Below, one piece after another: positions 17,482 through 27,468 of a stretch of 59,759 bases of DNA. Every line of letters starts with the position of its first letter. Within the stretch, counting starts at the first letter, position 1. Made by a program: the position numbers and the translations under genes. The notes beneath the pieces were generated by a model. The model made no database searches, was not told the origin of the DNA, and saw only the letters and a list, made by a program, of their open reading frames with translations. This DNA comes from Bacteroidota bacterium (GTDB lineage: Bacteria; Bacteroidota; Bacteroidia; Bacteroidales; UBA7960), in assembly GCA_007693555.1 (NCBI GenBank), contig REDJ01000088.1, positions 1 to 59,759 of the forward strand, given 5' to 3'.

Positions 17482-18969
17482 TTAAAAGTTAAATGATTGC
17501 CAAAGATTATATAATGCCTGAAGATTTTTGACCTTGACCTTGATATGCTCCTCAATTGCAGCTAATGCTGTTTGTTGATCCTCTATCATCATATTATTAA
17601 AAATCTTTTGATATAACGCATCAACTTCTTCAGGTACGACCAGATTCTGAGGTAATATTTCATAATCTGTTCCAAAATGTGCAAGAATATCTTCGGCTTT
17701 TTTCAAATCTTGTCCGGAAGGAAAAATGATCATATTTTCATAAAGAGGTTGCATTAGGTCCCTGAAAGTGTTTTTTAATTTTTTGAGTTTTTGTTTTTTA
17801 TTGGGTTGATTCAGTGCATATTGATCCAATAGTGCTTTTTCTTTCCGGACATTATATACCCATACAATTTCTGCTTCAGCGGTTTTATCAAGCAATACAT
17901 CGCAAATAGAATCTGAGGGAAATTGCCCTGGTTCAATTATCACATAATTTGGGTTATCCGATTCAGTTGTCATCCATCCAACCCCAAAGGGCATCATTTC
18001 ATAAGGCCTTGTACCATCAAAAACAGGCAATGCGGGTGCAAAAGTGAAGGTTTCAAGAAAAATCTGTTTTTTTTCTTTGGACGGAAAGAAAGTGGCGAGT
18101 TTAACTTTATCAATCCAGGGTTTTTTTTCTCTTATACTCTCAATTTGATTCTGAAATTCAGGTTTATTTGTTATTAAATCAGGCAGGTGGTCAATAGATT
18201 TTATTCCTTTATCATTGTACAAATCAAATTTTTGTCCCTCATCAATACCTTCCAAAAGAAAGATTGAGTCAGCAGGTACTTTCTTCCAGCAATGTCCGAT
18301 GAATTCGCATGGGTAAGGGTCATTGCAATGTTTCCCAATTGGAATGTCAGGAGAACTTTTCAGTGCAATGGTTTCTTTGAGTTCTGCTACCAGCCTGCCT
18401 ACCTCATCATGTTTTATCATAACATCATCAAGTCTGCTTTCCAAAGTAAAAATCTTCCAGGGGTCAATGTCATCGTTCTTGACAAATTCTTTGTCGATAT
18501 ATGCAATCTTAAAGTCATGAAGATTTAAGCCGCTACCCTTTATCACATAATACTGCAATGCCGCATCCCAATGATAAGTTTCAGAAATTGCCTTACTGCT
18601 CTTTACCTCTATAGCTTTCCAGTTGTTGTTTTCCTTATATAAGATATCCAGTGCAACCACCACATCATCATAGGAAAATGCTGCTTCATAAATTACATCT
18701 GTTTGTCCTGCTTCAATCAGACCCCGGGTTTTTTCCACAGATTTTGCCATTTGGAAGTGGGTTTTCGGAGAAGCATCAACACCTCCCGGGTATAGCTGCC
18801 TGGCAAAAATACCCACATTGGTACCTCTTACAAACTTTGCTCTTTGTTCAGGGCTGAGAGGATCGCGAAGAAAATAGCGGTTTTTATAAAGATAAAGTGC
18901 TTTGCGGCATTGCAGGCCTTTGATAAAAGTAGATTTGGAAAGTAATGCCTTCTTTTTTTGACTCATCAC
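17482..18969 (-). CDS. Cas4-like PD-(D/E)XK nuclease with DUF2779 C-terminal domain
   Basis: 495 residues in two parts. Residues 1-230 look like a RecB/Cas4-type nuclease: D108 and E121-V-K123 make the PD-(D/E)XK core, and four cysteines (C21, then C215, C221, C227 with CNDPYPCEFIGHC) match the N-terminal-one plus C-terminal-three Fe-S layout of Cas4/AddB. The C-terminal part carries the DUF2779 signature PALPVFDGTRPYEMMPF (311-327). DUF2779 proteins usually have DFET just before; here it reads FLET, so the first Asp is absent. A DEDDy exonuclease gene ends 14 bases upstream, so the two are probably one operon. Function unknown, presumably DNA processing. Confidence 0.8.
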   Translation of the reverse strand: MMSQKKKALLSKSTFIKGLQCRKALYLYKNRYFLRDPLSPEQRAKFVRGTNVGIFARQLYPGGVDASPKTHFQMAKSVEKTRGLIEAGQTDVIYEAAFSYDDVVVALDILYKENNNWKAIEVKSSKAISETYHWDAALQYYVIKGSGLNLHDFKIAYIDKEFVKNDDIDPWKIFTLESRLDDVMIKHDEVGRLVAELKETIALKSSPDIPIGKHCNDPYPCEFIGHCWKKVPADSIFLLEGIDEGQKFDLYNDKGIKSIDHLPDLITNKPEFQNQIESIREKKPWIDKVKLATFFPSKEKKQIFLETFTFAPALPVFDGTRPYEMMPFGVGWMTTESDNPNYVIIEPGQFPSDSICDVLLDKTAEAEIVWVYNVRKEKALLDQYALNQPNKKQKLKKLKNTFRDLMQPLYENMIIFPSGQDLKKAEDILAHFGTDYEILPQNLVVPEEVDALYQKIFNNMMIEDQQTALAAIEEHIKVKVKNLQALYNLWQSFNF

Positions 18970-18983
18970 TCACACCTATTGGT

Positions 18984-19709
18984 TTACAAAATGGACTCAA
19001 TGTTATCGTCGGCTAAATCTCCAAGATATGCATACTTTAAAAACAAACGTGCTGTTGTAACTACGTCCTTATTACAGTAAACCGCAATCCGCTTTAAGTC
19101 TTTTTCCACCCAATAAACTCTTGCCACATCTGCACCCATAATATCATCTTTGGGTGTGGGTATGCCAAATACAGCAGCCAGTAAGGCAAGCGAAGTATAG
19201 TTTTTGTAGTCGCCAAACTTCCACAGGTCCATAGTATCAAGGTGCGTTACCTCCCAGGGTTTTTTACCCTGCAGATTCATAATATCAGGAATAGGAATAC
19301 GATTGATCAACATGCGCCTGGCAATATAGGGAAAATCAAACTCCCGGGAATTATGCCCACATAAATAGTTGTCAGTTGCACTGAAACGTGTATTTAACAA
19401 ATCTGCAAAGTCAGTGAGTAACTCTGCCTCATCATCTGAATAAAAAGCTTTGCAGCGAAATTTTAACTCCTCATTTTCCTCATGAAAAAAACCTGCCGAG
19501 ATACAAACAATTTTACCAAATTCACTATAAATACCTGCCTTCTCAAAAAACAACTCTTCTGCAGTTTTTTCATCTTCGCTTTTTATCCGTTCAGCCTTTT
19601 TCACCCATAGTTCCTGAAAGTTCTCAGGTAACTGTTGAAATTGCGCAACCAAGGGTACGGTTTCCACATCCAGAAAAAGTATTTTATTTATATTGATGTT
19701 CTTAAGCAT
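18984..19709 (-). CDS. PolB-related 3'-5' exonuclease (DEDDy family)
   Basis: 241 residues of the stand-alone exonuclease family related to the proofreading domain of B-family polymerases. The catalytic set is complete: D14 and E16 in FLDVET, D125 in GHNSREFDFPYIARR, and Y211/D215 in YCNKD. It should remove nucleotides from 3' ends of single-stranded DNA or RNA. It precedes the Cas4-like/DUF2779 gene by 14 bases and follows the OmpA-family gene by 31 bases, so it may be transcribed with both. A pairing of two nuclease types suggests a joint DNA-processing step; this is inference. Confidence 0.88.
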   Translation of the reverse strand: MLKNININKILFLDVETVPLVAQFQQLPENFQELWVKKAERIKSEDEKTAEELFFEKAGIYSEFGKIVCISAGFFHEENEELKFRCKAFYSDDEAELLTDFADLLNTRFSATDNYLCGHNSREFDFPYIARRMLINRIPIPDIMNLQGKKPWEVTHLDTMDLWKFGDYKNYTSLALLAAVFGIPTPKDDIMGADVARVYWVEKDLKRIAVYCNKDVVTTARLFLKYAYLGDLADDNIESIL

Positions 19710-19740
19710 ATTGCAGATGTGTTTTTCAATGTTTTTAAAT

Positions 19741-21708
19741 CTAATTACCTGAGATTATACTGAATTCTGTCCGCCGGTTTTTTGCCCGGCCTTCTTCAGT
19801 TTCGTTTGTTGCAACAGGCTTTGTATCAGCATATCCTGCATAGGAAAGCCTGGTTTTTTCAATGCCTTGTTCCACCAAAAAGTTATAAACACTTAATGCC
19901 CTGTTTTCCGATAGTGTTTTATTGTAGGAATAGCTTCCCATGCTGTCGGTATGACCGCTGATTTCAATTTTAATATTGGGGTTTTGCTCTAAAAAATTAT
20001 AAAGTCGCCTGAGTTCAACTATAGATTCAGAAAGAAGTTCATGGCTGTCAAATTGAAAAAACACATTCCGCAATACTACAGATTCTCCTTCTCTTATGGG
20101 TTGCAGGGGAACATCATATATATGAGGATCCACACCTGTGCGCAAATCATCAAATGCGAAGTTCTCTGAGAAGAAAAGATATCCTTCACGCCAGACGTTA
20201 AGAGCCAGATTCCTTCTTACCGGTATTGGGATTAAAAATTCTCCGTTTACTTCGCTGGAAAAGGATTGTACCAGCATTTCTTCGGACTCAAGGTCAATCA
20301 ACTCAAAAGCGGCCCTTAGCCTCTGATTTGTTATTGCATCAAATACATAACCTTTCATATATGTAACCATCTGGGGCCGGGCTTCTTCATATAATTCAAA
20401 GAAATATAAATCGGAACCACCTTCTCCTCCGGGTTGCTCAGACGCGAAATATGCTTCTTTACCGGAGGCACCTACTACAAGTGAAATTTCATCGGCATAG
20501 GTATTGATGGGATAACCCAGGTTAACCGGTTTTTGCCATTTGCCATCCTCCCCCCTGGTGGTATAAAATAAGTCCATTCCACCCATACCTGTATGACCAT
20601 CCGAGGCAAAAAATAAAGTGCGGTTGTCAGGGTGAATAAATGGAGACATCTCCCTGCCCCTGGTATTGATAACCGGTCCAAGGTTCAATGGTTCAGACCA
20701 CTTCCCATCATTGCCCCTGACACTCATCCAAATATCCATGCGCCCAAAATTGCCGGCCCTGTTACTTACAAAATAAAGCGTACGTCCGTCGGGTGAGATA
20801 GAAGGCTGGGAATCCCATGATGAGGTATTTACAGGAGGACCAAGATTTACAGGTCTTGACCATCCGTCTCCAATACGTCGTGCATAATAAATGTCACAAC
20901 TACCCATACCATCAGGGCGGTTACAGGCCGTAAAATACAAATGCATGCCATCGGCAGAAATACTTTGTGCCCCTTCATTATACTGTGTATTAATAGGTGG
21001 TCCGAGGTTTACTGCAGGCGTCCATTCTCCGTTAAGCCGGTAACTCACATAAAAATCTTCATATTCACGTCCGAGATGAATGAAATTCTTATCCTCACGT
21101 GGTTTCTTTCGTGTAAAAATTAAGGTTTGCTCATCAGCAGTCAGGGTAGGTGCATATTCATCATGCTCAGAATTAATAGCCAACCCCAGATTTATGGGTT
21201 CAAACGGAACCGGATTTGCCATGGCTTCAATACCAAATTCGCTTTTTTGCAATAAATCTTCGCCTCGTTGACGGACATTCTCAGGCATTTGTTCATATTC
21301 AAGAAATATTTTGATTTTTTTATGGGCTTCCTCATAATTGCCAATGGCTAAAGCTGATTCGGAGTACTGGTAAAAAACACTGGGGTAAAAATCCTTGTCA
21401 ATCCTGATGGCTTGCAAATATGCCTGCATGGCATCTTCAAACCTCTGGGCCGATTGAAACATTTCTCCCATCACTATGTAAGCTTCAATAAAATCGGGGT
21501 CAAACCTTATGGCATTTTGAAAACTTTCTTCGGCAGAATCAATATCACGCATATTGTATCTGCTGATTGCCTCCTCAAAAGCTCTGATTGCCCTGTTATT
21601 GGTAGAGGTATATTCTCTGGCTCTTTGAGCACTCAAAAAACCTGCAAAACAAACAAAAATTATTGTAAAAAAGAATGCAGATAGCTGTATTGGGGGTTGT
21701 AATTTCAT
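19741..21708 (-). CDS. OmpA-family protein with TPR and PD40 repeats
   Basis: 655 residues from the ATG at 21708, chosen because MKLQPPIQLSAFFFTIIF starts a signal peptide; the ATG at 21753 would add 15 residues before it. Order of parts: signal peptide; TPR helices (about 15-140); a beta-propeller of PD40 repeats (about 170-420), with repeated NLGPPINT/SPDGRTLYFVSN blocks; a carboxypeptidase-regulatory-like beta-sandwich (about 435-520); and a C-terminal OmpA/Pal peptidoglycan-binding domain with SGHTDSMGSYSYN. It likely bridges outer membrane and cell wall. Proteins of this plan occur in gliding/type IX secretion loci (PorE-like), but no other such gene is seen here. Confidence 0.92.
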   Translation of the reverse strand: MKLQPPIQLSAFFFTIIFVCFAGFLSAQRAREYTSTNNRAIRAFEEAISRYNMRDIDSAEESFQNAIRFDPDFIEAYIVMGEMFQSAQRFEDAMQAYLQAIRIDKDFYPSVFYQYSESALAIGNYEEAHKKIKIFLEYEQMPENVRQRGEDLLQKSEFGIEAMANPVPFEPINLGLAINSEHDEYAPTLTADEQTLIFTRKKPREDKNFIHLGREYEDFYVSYRLNGEWTPAVNLGPPINTQYNEGAQSISADGMHLYFTACNRPDGMGSCDIYYARRIGDGWSRPVNLGPPVNTSSWDSQPSISPDGRTLYFVSNRAGNFGRMDIWMSVRGNDGKWSEPLNLGPVINTRGREMSPFIHPDNRTLFFASDGHTGMGGMDLFYTTRGEDGKWQKPVNLGYPINTYADEISLVVGASGKEAYFASEQPGGEGGSDLYFFELYEEARPQMVTYMKGYVFDAITNQRLRAAFELIDLESEEMLVQSFSSEVNGEFLIPIPVRRNLALNVWREGYLFFSENFAFDDLRTGVDPHIYDVPLQPIREGESVVLRNVFFQFDSHELLSESIVELRRLYNFLEQNPNIKIEISGHTDSMGSYSYNKTLSENRALSVYNFLVEQGIEKTRLSYAGYADTKPVATNETEEGRAKNRRTEFSIISGN

Positions 21709-21863
21709 AAACGCTAATTTGTTTTTCACTTGCCTGATTCCTGAAAACGACAAATGGATATAGCAAAAAATAACTGATGTTCAATTGTTATACAAACCTA
21801 AGAAAATTTCCTGCTGGATTTGTAAAATTTAAGAAAACACTTCAGCATGAAGCTATTATCAAG

Positions 21864-22520
21864 CTAAGGTATACTCATAAACTTGTGTGACTGCAGGGAA
21901 ATCATCCAGCGAGGGTTTTTTAAAATAAAATCAACAATGGAAGGTAACATTTTCTGGTAGCGGCTCCATTCAGGCTGTAAATATAAATGGCATTTTTCCT
22001 TGACCAGATGTATGTTTTGTTCAGCCCACTGAAAATCCTCTTCATCGTAAACAATCACTTTAAGCTCATCAGCTAACTGAAGCATATCTTTGCGGGGATT
22101 TTGCTGTGTCTTGGGAGACAGGCAAATCCAGTCAAAAGAACCACTAAGTGGATAAGTACCCGAGGTTTCGAGAAATAACCTGACATTGTTTTCCTTTAAT
22201 TTTGCACAAAGATTATCCAGATTGTACATCAGGGGCTCCCCTCCTGTTATAACTAATGCTTTGGCAGGATATAAGTTCACCTGGTTTACAATATCTTCAA
22301 CTGAAGTTAATGGATGAAGGTTTGCATCCCAGGATTCCTTTACATCGCACCAGTGGCAACCCACATCGCAACCGCCGATACGAATAAAAAATGCTGCTTT
22401 ACCGGTATTATATCCCTCCCCCTGTATGGAGTAGAACATTTCCATAACGGGTAATACTAACCCGCGGTCAAGCATTTCTTTCTGACCGGAACTAAGATTG
22501 ATTAAATTGCAGTTTACCAA
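21864..22520 (-). CDS. queE: 7-carboxy-7-deazaguanine synthase (radical SAM)
   Basis: 218 residues. Radical SAM enzyme that contracts carboxy-tetrahydropterin to 7-carboxy-7-deazaguanine on the way to queuosine. The [4Fe-4S] motif is C51-x3-C55-x2-C58 (CDVGCHWC), exactly the QueE spacing, followed by TGGEPLMY. The conserved FYSIQGEG at 29-36 is also present. The true start may be Met17 or Met26, since the family usually begins just before VMEMFYSIQGEG. The gene starts 1 base after folD ends, so ffh-folD-queE is probably one transcript. Other queuosine genes are not in the window. Confidence 0.95.
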   Translation of the reverse strand: MVNCNLINLSSGQKEMLDRGLVLPVMEMFYSIQGEGYNTGKAAFFIRIGGCDVGCHWCDVKESWDANLHPLTSVEDIVNQVNLYPAKALVITGGEPLMYNLDNLCAKLKENNVRLFLETSGTYPLSGSFDWICLSPKTQQNPRKDMLQLADELKVIVYDEEDFQWAEQNIHLVKEKCHLYLQPEWSRYQKMLPSIVDFILKNPRWMISLQSHKFMSIP

Positions 22521-22521
22521 T

Positions 22522-23403
22522 TCAGGAATAAATTTGTTTTTTTCTGGCTTTTAGTGTATTCATCAGCAGTGAAACTATGGTCATGGGGCCCACACCACCA
22601 GGCACAGGTGTAATATGAGAGCACCTCGGGGCCACCTCATCATACTTCACATCACCTTTCAATCTGAAGCCCGATTTGGTTTCGGACGATTCTATTCTGT
22701 GGATACCGACGTCTATAACAACTGCTCCTTCTTTAACCATATCGGCAGTAACAAACTCAGCTTTACCAATGGCAACAATCAGTATATCGGCCTGTGATGT
22801 AATTTGCCCGAGATTTTTTGTTCGGCTGTGACAAACTGTTACTGTAGCATTTCCGGGATTGGTAGTTCTTGACATAAGAATACTTACCGGGCGACCCACA
22901 ATATTGCTCCGTCCCAGCACAACACAGTTTTTGCCTTCAGTTTCAATGCCTGAACGTTTAATCAACTCCATAATTCCATTGGGAGTAGCTGACACATATG
23001 CCGACAAACCGATGGTCATTCGCCCCACATTTACTGGATGAAATCCATCAACATCTTTCTCCGGTTTGATAGCCTGTATCACTTTTTCTTCATCAATATG
23101 CTTTGGTAGAGGCAACTGCACAATAAACCCGTCAATTTCCGGGTCATTATTTAAAAACTCCACAGTTTCCAGCAGTTCTTTTTCTGATATATCACTTTCG
23201 AAATTATAGGTAGAGGAATCAAAGCCCACTTCCTTACATGCTTTTGCCTTGCCGGAAACATAGGTTTCACTTGCAGGGTCGTTGCCTACTAAAATAGCTG
23301 CCAGATGGGGTGGCCTTTCGTCAGCATCTGACATAGCTTTTACCTGCGCTGCAATCTCCTGTTTAATTTCCAATGCTATTTTTTTTCCGTCAATCAATTC
23401 CAT
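22522..23403 (-). CDS. folD: Methylenetetrahydrofolate dehydrogenase / cyclohydrolase
   Basis: 293 residues, normal for FolD. Interconverts methylene-, methenyl- and formyl-tetrahydrofolate with NADP+. Motifs: [16 protein letters not shown] (with the catalytic Tyr/Lys pair), the dinucleotide-binding [11 protein letters not shown], and [10 protein letters not shown] near the C-terminus. Downstream of ffh (54-bp gap) and immediately upstream of queE. It shares the folate pool with thyA and folA elsewhere in the window. Confidence 0.98.
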   Translation of the reverse strand: MELIDGKKIALEIKQEIAAQVKAMSDADERPPHLAAILVGNDPASETYVSGKAKACKEVGFDSSTYNFESDISEKELLETVEFLNNDPEIDGFIVQLPLPKHIDEEKVIQAIKPEKDVDGFHPVNVGRMTIGLSAYVSATPNGIMELIKRSGIETEGKNCVVLGRSNIVGRPVSILMSRTTNPGNATVTVCHSRTKNLGQITSQADILIVAIGKAEFVTADMVKEGAVVIDVGIHRIESSETKSGFRLKGDVKYDEVAPRCSHITPVPGGVGPMTIVSLLMNTLKARKKQIYS

Positions 23404-23457
23404 ACTTTCAGTTTTTCGGATACTATTTTTTAAAATGTAATCTTTATTTCAATAAAA

Positions 23458-24795
23458 TTATCTTCTCATACCAGGAGAACCCTTCATCATATTCATAAGT
23501 TTTCCTCCACCGCCCGACATCATTCTCATCATTTTGCGTGTATCGCCAAACTGCTTGATAAGCCGGTTAACTTCCTGAATGCTGGTACCGCTGCCATCTG
23601 CAATTCTTTTTCTGCGGCTGCCATTGAGTATAGCCGGATTTGCTCTCTCTTCGGGTGTCATGGAATAAATAATAGCCTCTATTCCACTAAAAGCGTCATC
23701 CTCAAGGTCAACATCCTTCATTGCCTTACCCATTCCGGGTATCATACCAACAAGGTCTTTCACATTTCCCATTTTCTTTATCTGCTGCATCTGCTTTAGA
23801 AAGTCATCAAAGTTGAACTGGTTTTTGGCGATTTTTTTCTGCAGTTTCCTGGCTTCTTCCTGGTCAAATTGTTCCTGGGCTTTTTCAACCAGTGAAACAA
23901 TATCACCCATGCCCAGAATCCGGTCGGCCATCCTCTTTGGGTAGAAAATATCCAAAGCATCTGCCTTTTCGCCAATACCCACAAACTTAATGGGTTTTTC
24001 CACTACAGATCTAACAGTAAGTGCGGCACCACCACGGGTATCACCATCGAGCTTGGTAAGTACTACACCGTCAAAATCAAGCCTGTCATTGAAAGCCTTC
24101 GCAGTATTCACTGCATCCTGCCCTGTCATGGCATCCACTACAAACAAGGTTTCCTGGGGGTTGAGGTTTTTTTTCAATGAGGCAATTTCATCCATCATCT
24201 GCTGGTCTATAGCCAATCGACCGGCAGTATCAACCACAACCACATTATGACCCATAGTTTTGGCATGATTTACCGCCTTTTTTGCAATACCTACAGGATC
24301 CTTTGAGCCTTCTTCGGTAAATACTTCTACCTGTATTTGTTCTCCCAATACTTTCAACTGGTCTATTGCAGCAGGCCGGTAAACGTCTCCCGCAACTAGC
24401 AAAACCTTCTTTGATTTTTTGTTTTTGAGGTAATGTGCCAGCTTGGCAGAAAAAGTTGTTTTACCGCTACCCTGCAATCCAGCAATTAAAATAATAGCCG
24501 GGCTTCCCTTTAAATTGATGTCCACATTGGTATGCCCCATCAAAGCGGTTAGCTCTTCGTGTACAACTTTAACCATCAACTGCCCGGGGGATACAGCTGT
24601 AAGAACGTTTTGCCCCAGCGCCTTTTCTTTTACACTTTCCGTAAAGTTTTTGGCAATTTTATAACTAACATCCGCATCAAGCAAAGCTTTGCGGACATCC
24701 TTAAGCGTTTCTGCAACATTGATTTCTGTTATATGTCCTTGCCCTTTTAAAAGTTTAAAGGCCTTATCAAGACGATCAGATAAATTATCAAACAT
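23458..24795 (-). CDS. ffh: Signal recognition particle GTPase
   Basis: 445 residues, full-length SRP54. N-domain helices, then the G-domain with GLQGSGKTT (G1, near residue 107), VDTAGR (G3) and TKLDGDTRGG (G4), then the Met-rich M-domain ending MMRMMSGGGGKLMNMMKGSP. Binds signal sequences and 4.5S RNA and delivers ribosomes to FtsY. First gene of the ffh-folD-queE group. I did not find a 4.5S RNA gene nearby. Start is well supported by MFDNLSDRLDKAF. Confidence 0.98.
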   Translation of the reverse strand: MFDNLSDRLDKAFKLLKGQGHITEINVAETLKDVRKALLDADVSYKIAKNFTESVKEKALGQNVLTAVSPGQLMVKVVHEELTALMGHTNVDINLKGSPAIILIAGLQGSGKTTFSAKLAHYLKNKKSKKVLLVAGDVYRPAAIDQLKVLGEQIQVEVFTEEGSKDPVGIAKKAVNHAKTMGHNVVVVDTAGRLAIDQQMMDEIASLKKNLNPQETLFVVDAMTGQDAVNTAKAFNDRLDFDGVVLTKLDGDTRGGAALTVRSVVEKPIKFVGIGEKADALDIFYPKRMADRILGMGDIVSLVEKAQEQFDQEEARKLQKKIAKNQFNFDDFLKQMQQIKKMGNVKDLVGMIPGMGKAMKDVDLEDDAFSGIEAIIYSMTPEERANPAILNGSRRKRIADGSGTSIQEVNRLIKQFGDTRKMMRMMSGGGGKLMNMMKGSPGMRR

Positions 24796-24818
24796 GTTCG
24801 TTAAACTTTAATTTTGTG

Positions 24819-24826
24819 CAAAATTA
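24819..24826 (-). promoter_or_regulatory. ffh: Candidate ffh -7 box with TTTGCAC extension
   Basis: On the minus strand TAATTTTG is followed by CAC, giving TAATTTTGCAC, the same extended form as at rpsF. It is 24 bases upstream of the ffh ATG. The -33 element is weak. Confidence 0.5.
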
Positions 24827-24998
24827 TCATTTATTATCGTTTTAACCAGCTATTTTTTGGCCTCTAAAAGTGACCATTCTGGTAAGAATTGTTAATAATT
24901 CGTTGAAAAATTAAAACCACTTGCAACTATTCTAAAGTTAAAATTTCATACATTTAAAAACGTATTACTTTAAGCAAAAACCGCAAGCGTGTTTTTTA

Positions 24999-25006
24999 TA
25001 CCTTTG
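24999..25006 (+). promoter_or_regulatory. Candidate -7 box for the TPR gene
   Basis: TACCTTTG is a perfect TAnnTTTG, 100 bases before the ATG at 25106. It lies in the 310-base divergent region between ffh and the TPR gene, which otherwise shows no gene. Confidence 0.5.
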
Positions 25007-25105
25007 TATTGTCAAACAGATAGGATCCATTTTTGTTATGAGATTTACATAATGAAACCAGGATGATTTTTATTTATACTGTTTGATTGTTTTAATACCT
25101 GATAT

Positions 25106-26503
25106 ATGAGTAATCAGCTATATGATTTAAATGATATACCCTGGCAGGTAAAGCGCTTAAGAGAGCTTGAAAGCAGGAAACAATCTGTTTATTTTGATGT
25201 AGATGATTTTGAAGAAATCATTGACCATTATGTAATAGGAGGAGAATACAGGAAAGCGCTTCAAATATCTGAATACGCACAAAAAGTTCACCACGGCTCT
25301 GTTCCCTTAATGCTTAAAAGGGCGCAGCTACTTGCCAGCATTAATAAGGAAGACAAAGCTCTGGAGATACTTAGCAGTGTTGAGGCTTTGGAACCCGAGA
25401 ATTCGGATATTTTCCTTACAAAGGGTGCAATATACTCTCAGCTCAAGCATTATGAGAAAGCTATTGAAGAGTATTCAAAGGCAATTGATAATGCCGATGA
25501 ACCCGATTACATCTATTGCAACATTGCCTTTGAATATGAAAACATGGGCAATTTTGACAAAACCCTTGAATATCTTACCAAAGCACTTGATTTGAACCCC
25601 GAAAATGACCTTGCCATATACGAGGCAGCCTATTGTTTTGACTTACTCTCACTTACTCAAGAAAGTATTGACTTTTTCAGTAAACTGATTGACCGCCATC
25701 CCTATTCAATTGAAGCATGGTTTAATCTGGGAGTTTCTTTTATCAATGCCGAGTTGTATGAAAAAGCATGCGAATCATTCGAATTTGCGCTGGCCATTGA
25801 CCCGGAACATACACCCACCTGGTTTCATCTTGGATATGCATTTAGCCTCAATGACAAATTTAAGGAGGCCATCAAAGCCTATAAAAATTCATTTGATGAT
25901 GATGATGGTGATGCAATGAAGTATTACTACATTGGTGAGTGTTATGAAAAGATGGAAGAATACGAAAAGGCTTGCCAATATTATAAAAAAGCAACAAATA
26001 TGCAACCTGATATAGCAGATGCATGGATTGGCATGGGGGTTTGTGAGCAGGAACTTGGAAATACAAAAACTGCCCTGAAATACTTACAAATGGGCTTGGA
26101 CCTGGATGAAGGCAATACCGGGTATTACTGTATTATTGCAGATATTTATATGGCCCAGGGAAGTTTTGACAAAGCAGTTTTTTTCTTTGAAAAAGCAATT
26201 GAATCAAGCCCGGATGAAGAAATCATCAGAATTGACTTTGCCGATGCAATGGCTGAAATAGAAGAATATCGGTTTGCTGAAGCCATTATTATTGAAGCAA
26301 TGGAAAAATTCCAATCAAGTGCAACTTTAAATTATCGAATGGCTGCTATTTTATACTTACAGGGAAAATCCCGTGAAGCATCCTATTTTCTTGAAGAAGG
26401 TCTGTTGCTTGATTATGAAAAAAACACTACCATGCTTGAACAATATCCCCAATTGAGAGAAAACAGCGAACTTATGGCATTGATAGACTTTTATCATCAA
26501 TGA
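25106..26503 (+). CDS. Cytoplasmic TPR-repeat protein
   Basis: 465 residues with no signal peptide or membrane segment. At least ten tandem 34-residue TPR units run from about residue 50 to 430, recognisable by repeated pairs such as AWFNLGVSFINAELYEKA, FHLGYAFSLNDKFKEA and YYYIGECYEKMEEYEKA. TPR superhelices bind other proteins; the partner is unknown. It is followed, 69 bp later, by the phosphosulfolactate synthase and then by DUF368 and aroE on the same strand, but gaps of 69-119 bp make a single operon uncertain. Confidence 0.9.
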   Translation: MSNQLYDLNDIPWQVKRLRELESRKQSVYFDVDDFEEIIDHYVIGGEYRKALQISEYAQKVHHGSVPLMLKRAQLLASINKEDKALEILSSVEALEPENSDIFLTKGAIYSQLKHYEKAIEEYSKAIDNADEPDYIYCNIAFEYENMGNFDKTLEYLTKALDLNPENDLAIYEAAYCFDLLSLTQESIDFFSKLIDRHPYSIEAWFNLGVSFINAELYEKACESFEFALAIDPEHTPTWFHLGYAFSLNDKFKEAIKAYKNSFDDDDGDAMKYYYIGECYEKMEEYEKACQYYKKATNMQPDIADAWIGMGVCEQELGNTKTALKYLQMGLDLDEGNTGYYCIIADIYMAQGSFDKAVFFFEKAIESSPDEEIIRIDFADAMAEIEEYRFAEAIIIEAMEKFQSSATLNYRMAAILYLQGKSREASYFLEEGLLLDYEKNTTMLEQYPQLRENSELMALIDFYHQ

Positions 26504-26572
26504 ATTTCCCTTTTATTCAAGCAAGACAATTGATATCACAAAACAAAAAGTGATTAAAAAAACAACTACATA

Positions 26573-27349
26573 ATGTTAAATCCACTTCCCAAGAGAGAGA
26601 GCAAGCCTCGTAAACTTGGCGTTGCTATGATGATGGACAAGGGTCTCAGCCTTCAGGAAACAGAAAATATCATTCAGGTAGCAGGGCATCTTATTGATTT
26701 TGCCAAACTGGGCTTCGGAACATCTCTTGTAAGTAATAACGTAAAAGAAAAAGTTAAGTTCTATCGCGATGCAGGCATCAAAGTTTTTGTCGGAGGCACC
26801 TTATTTGAAGCTTTTGTTGTAAGAAATGATTTTGATGGCTATGTGAAATATATTGATAACCTCGGAGTTGATGCTGTTGAAATTTCTGATGGCAGCATAA
26901 TTATGGAGCATATTACCAAGTGCGAATACATACAATATTTTGCAAAGCAGAGGACTGTTCTTAGTGAAGTAGGAGCAAAAGATGCCAGCGTGGAAACCGA
27001 CCATAACCAGTGGATTCATCATATGGATGCCGAACTAAATGCCGGAAGCAGTTATGTAATTGGTGAAGCCAGGGAAAGCGGAACCGTGGGTTTGTATGAC
27101 AAAACCGGCTCTGCCGATACCCAACTCATCCAGGATATTCTTAAAAAAGTCCCTTCTGAAAAAATCATCTGGGAAGCCCCTCTCAAATCACAGCAAGTTT
27201 GGTTTTTAAAGCTTCTGGGTTTTAATGTTAACCTGGGAAACATCGCTCCTGCTGATATGATACCTTTGGAAACATTACGACTGGGATTGAGAGGAGATAC
27301 ATTTTTTGATTTCCTGCCTAAAGAATACCAAAAGCATAAGCTCATTTAA
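26573..27349 (+). CDS. comA: ComA-family phosphosulfolactate synthase
   Basis: 258 residues of the ComA family, which adds sulfite to phosphoenolpyruvate to give phosphosulfolactate. The TIM-barrel pattern is intact: MMMDKGLSLQE near 20-30, the FAKLGFGTSLV strand, VEISDGSIIM, the IGEARESGTVGLYD region and WEAPLKSQQVWFLK (phosphate and Lys contacts). In methanogens the pathway leads to coenzyme M, and in Bacillus to spore sulfolactate. No ComB or ComC is seen here, and the product's fate in Bacteroidota is unknown. The symbol is by homology only, and is not the competence gene of the same name. Confidence 0.87.
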   Translation: MLNPLPKRESKPRKLGVAMMMDKGLSLQETENIIQVAGHLIDFAKLGFGTSLVSNNVKEKVKFYRDAGIKVFVGGTLFEAFVVRNDFDGYVKYIDNLGVDAVEISDGSIIMEHITKCEYIQYFAKQRTVLSEVGAKDASVETDHNQWIHHMDAELNAGSSYVIGEARESGTVGLYDKTGSADTQLIQDILKKVPSEKIIWEAPLKSQQVWFLKLLGFNVNLGNIAPADMIPLETLRLGLRGDTFFDFLPKEYQKHKLI

Positions 27350-27468
27350 AAAGGCAATGAACAGTACCTTAAAGGCAGTGCCATTTCTTTTCCCCAATTT
27401 ACATTTTTGCTTTTGATTAAAAATTTCATTTTTTCTTAAAGCCATTCAACAAATAACTTCCAAAAATA

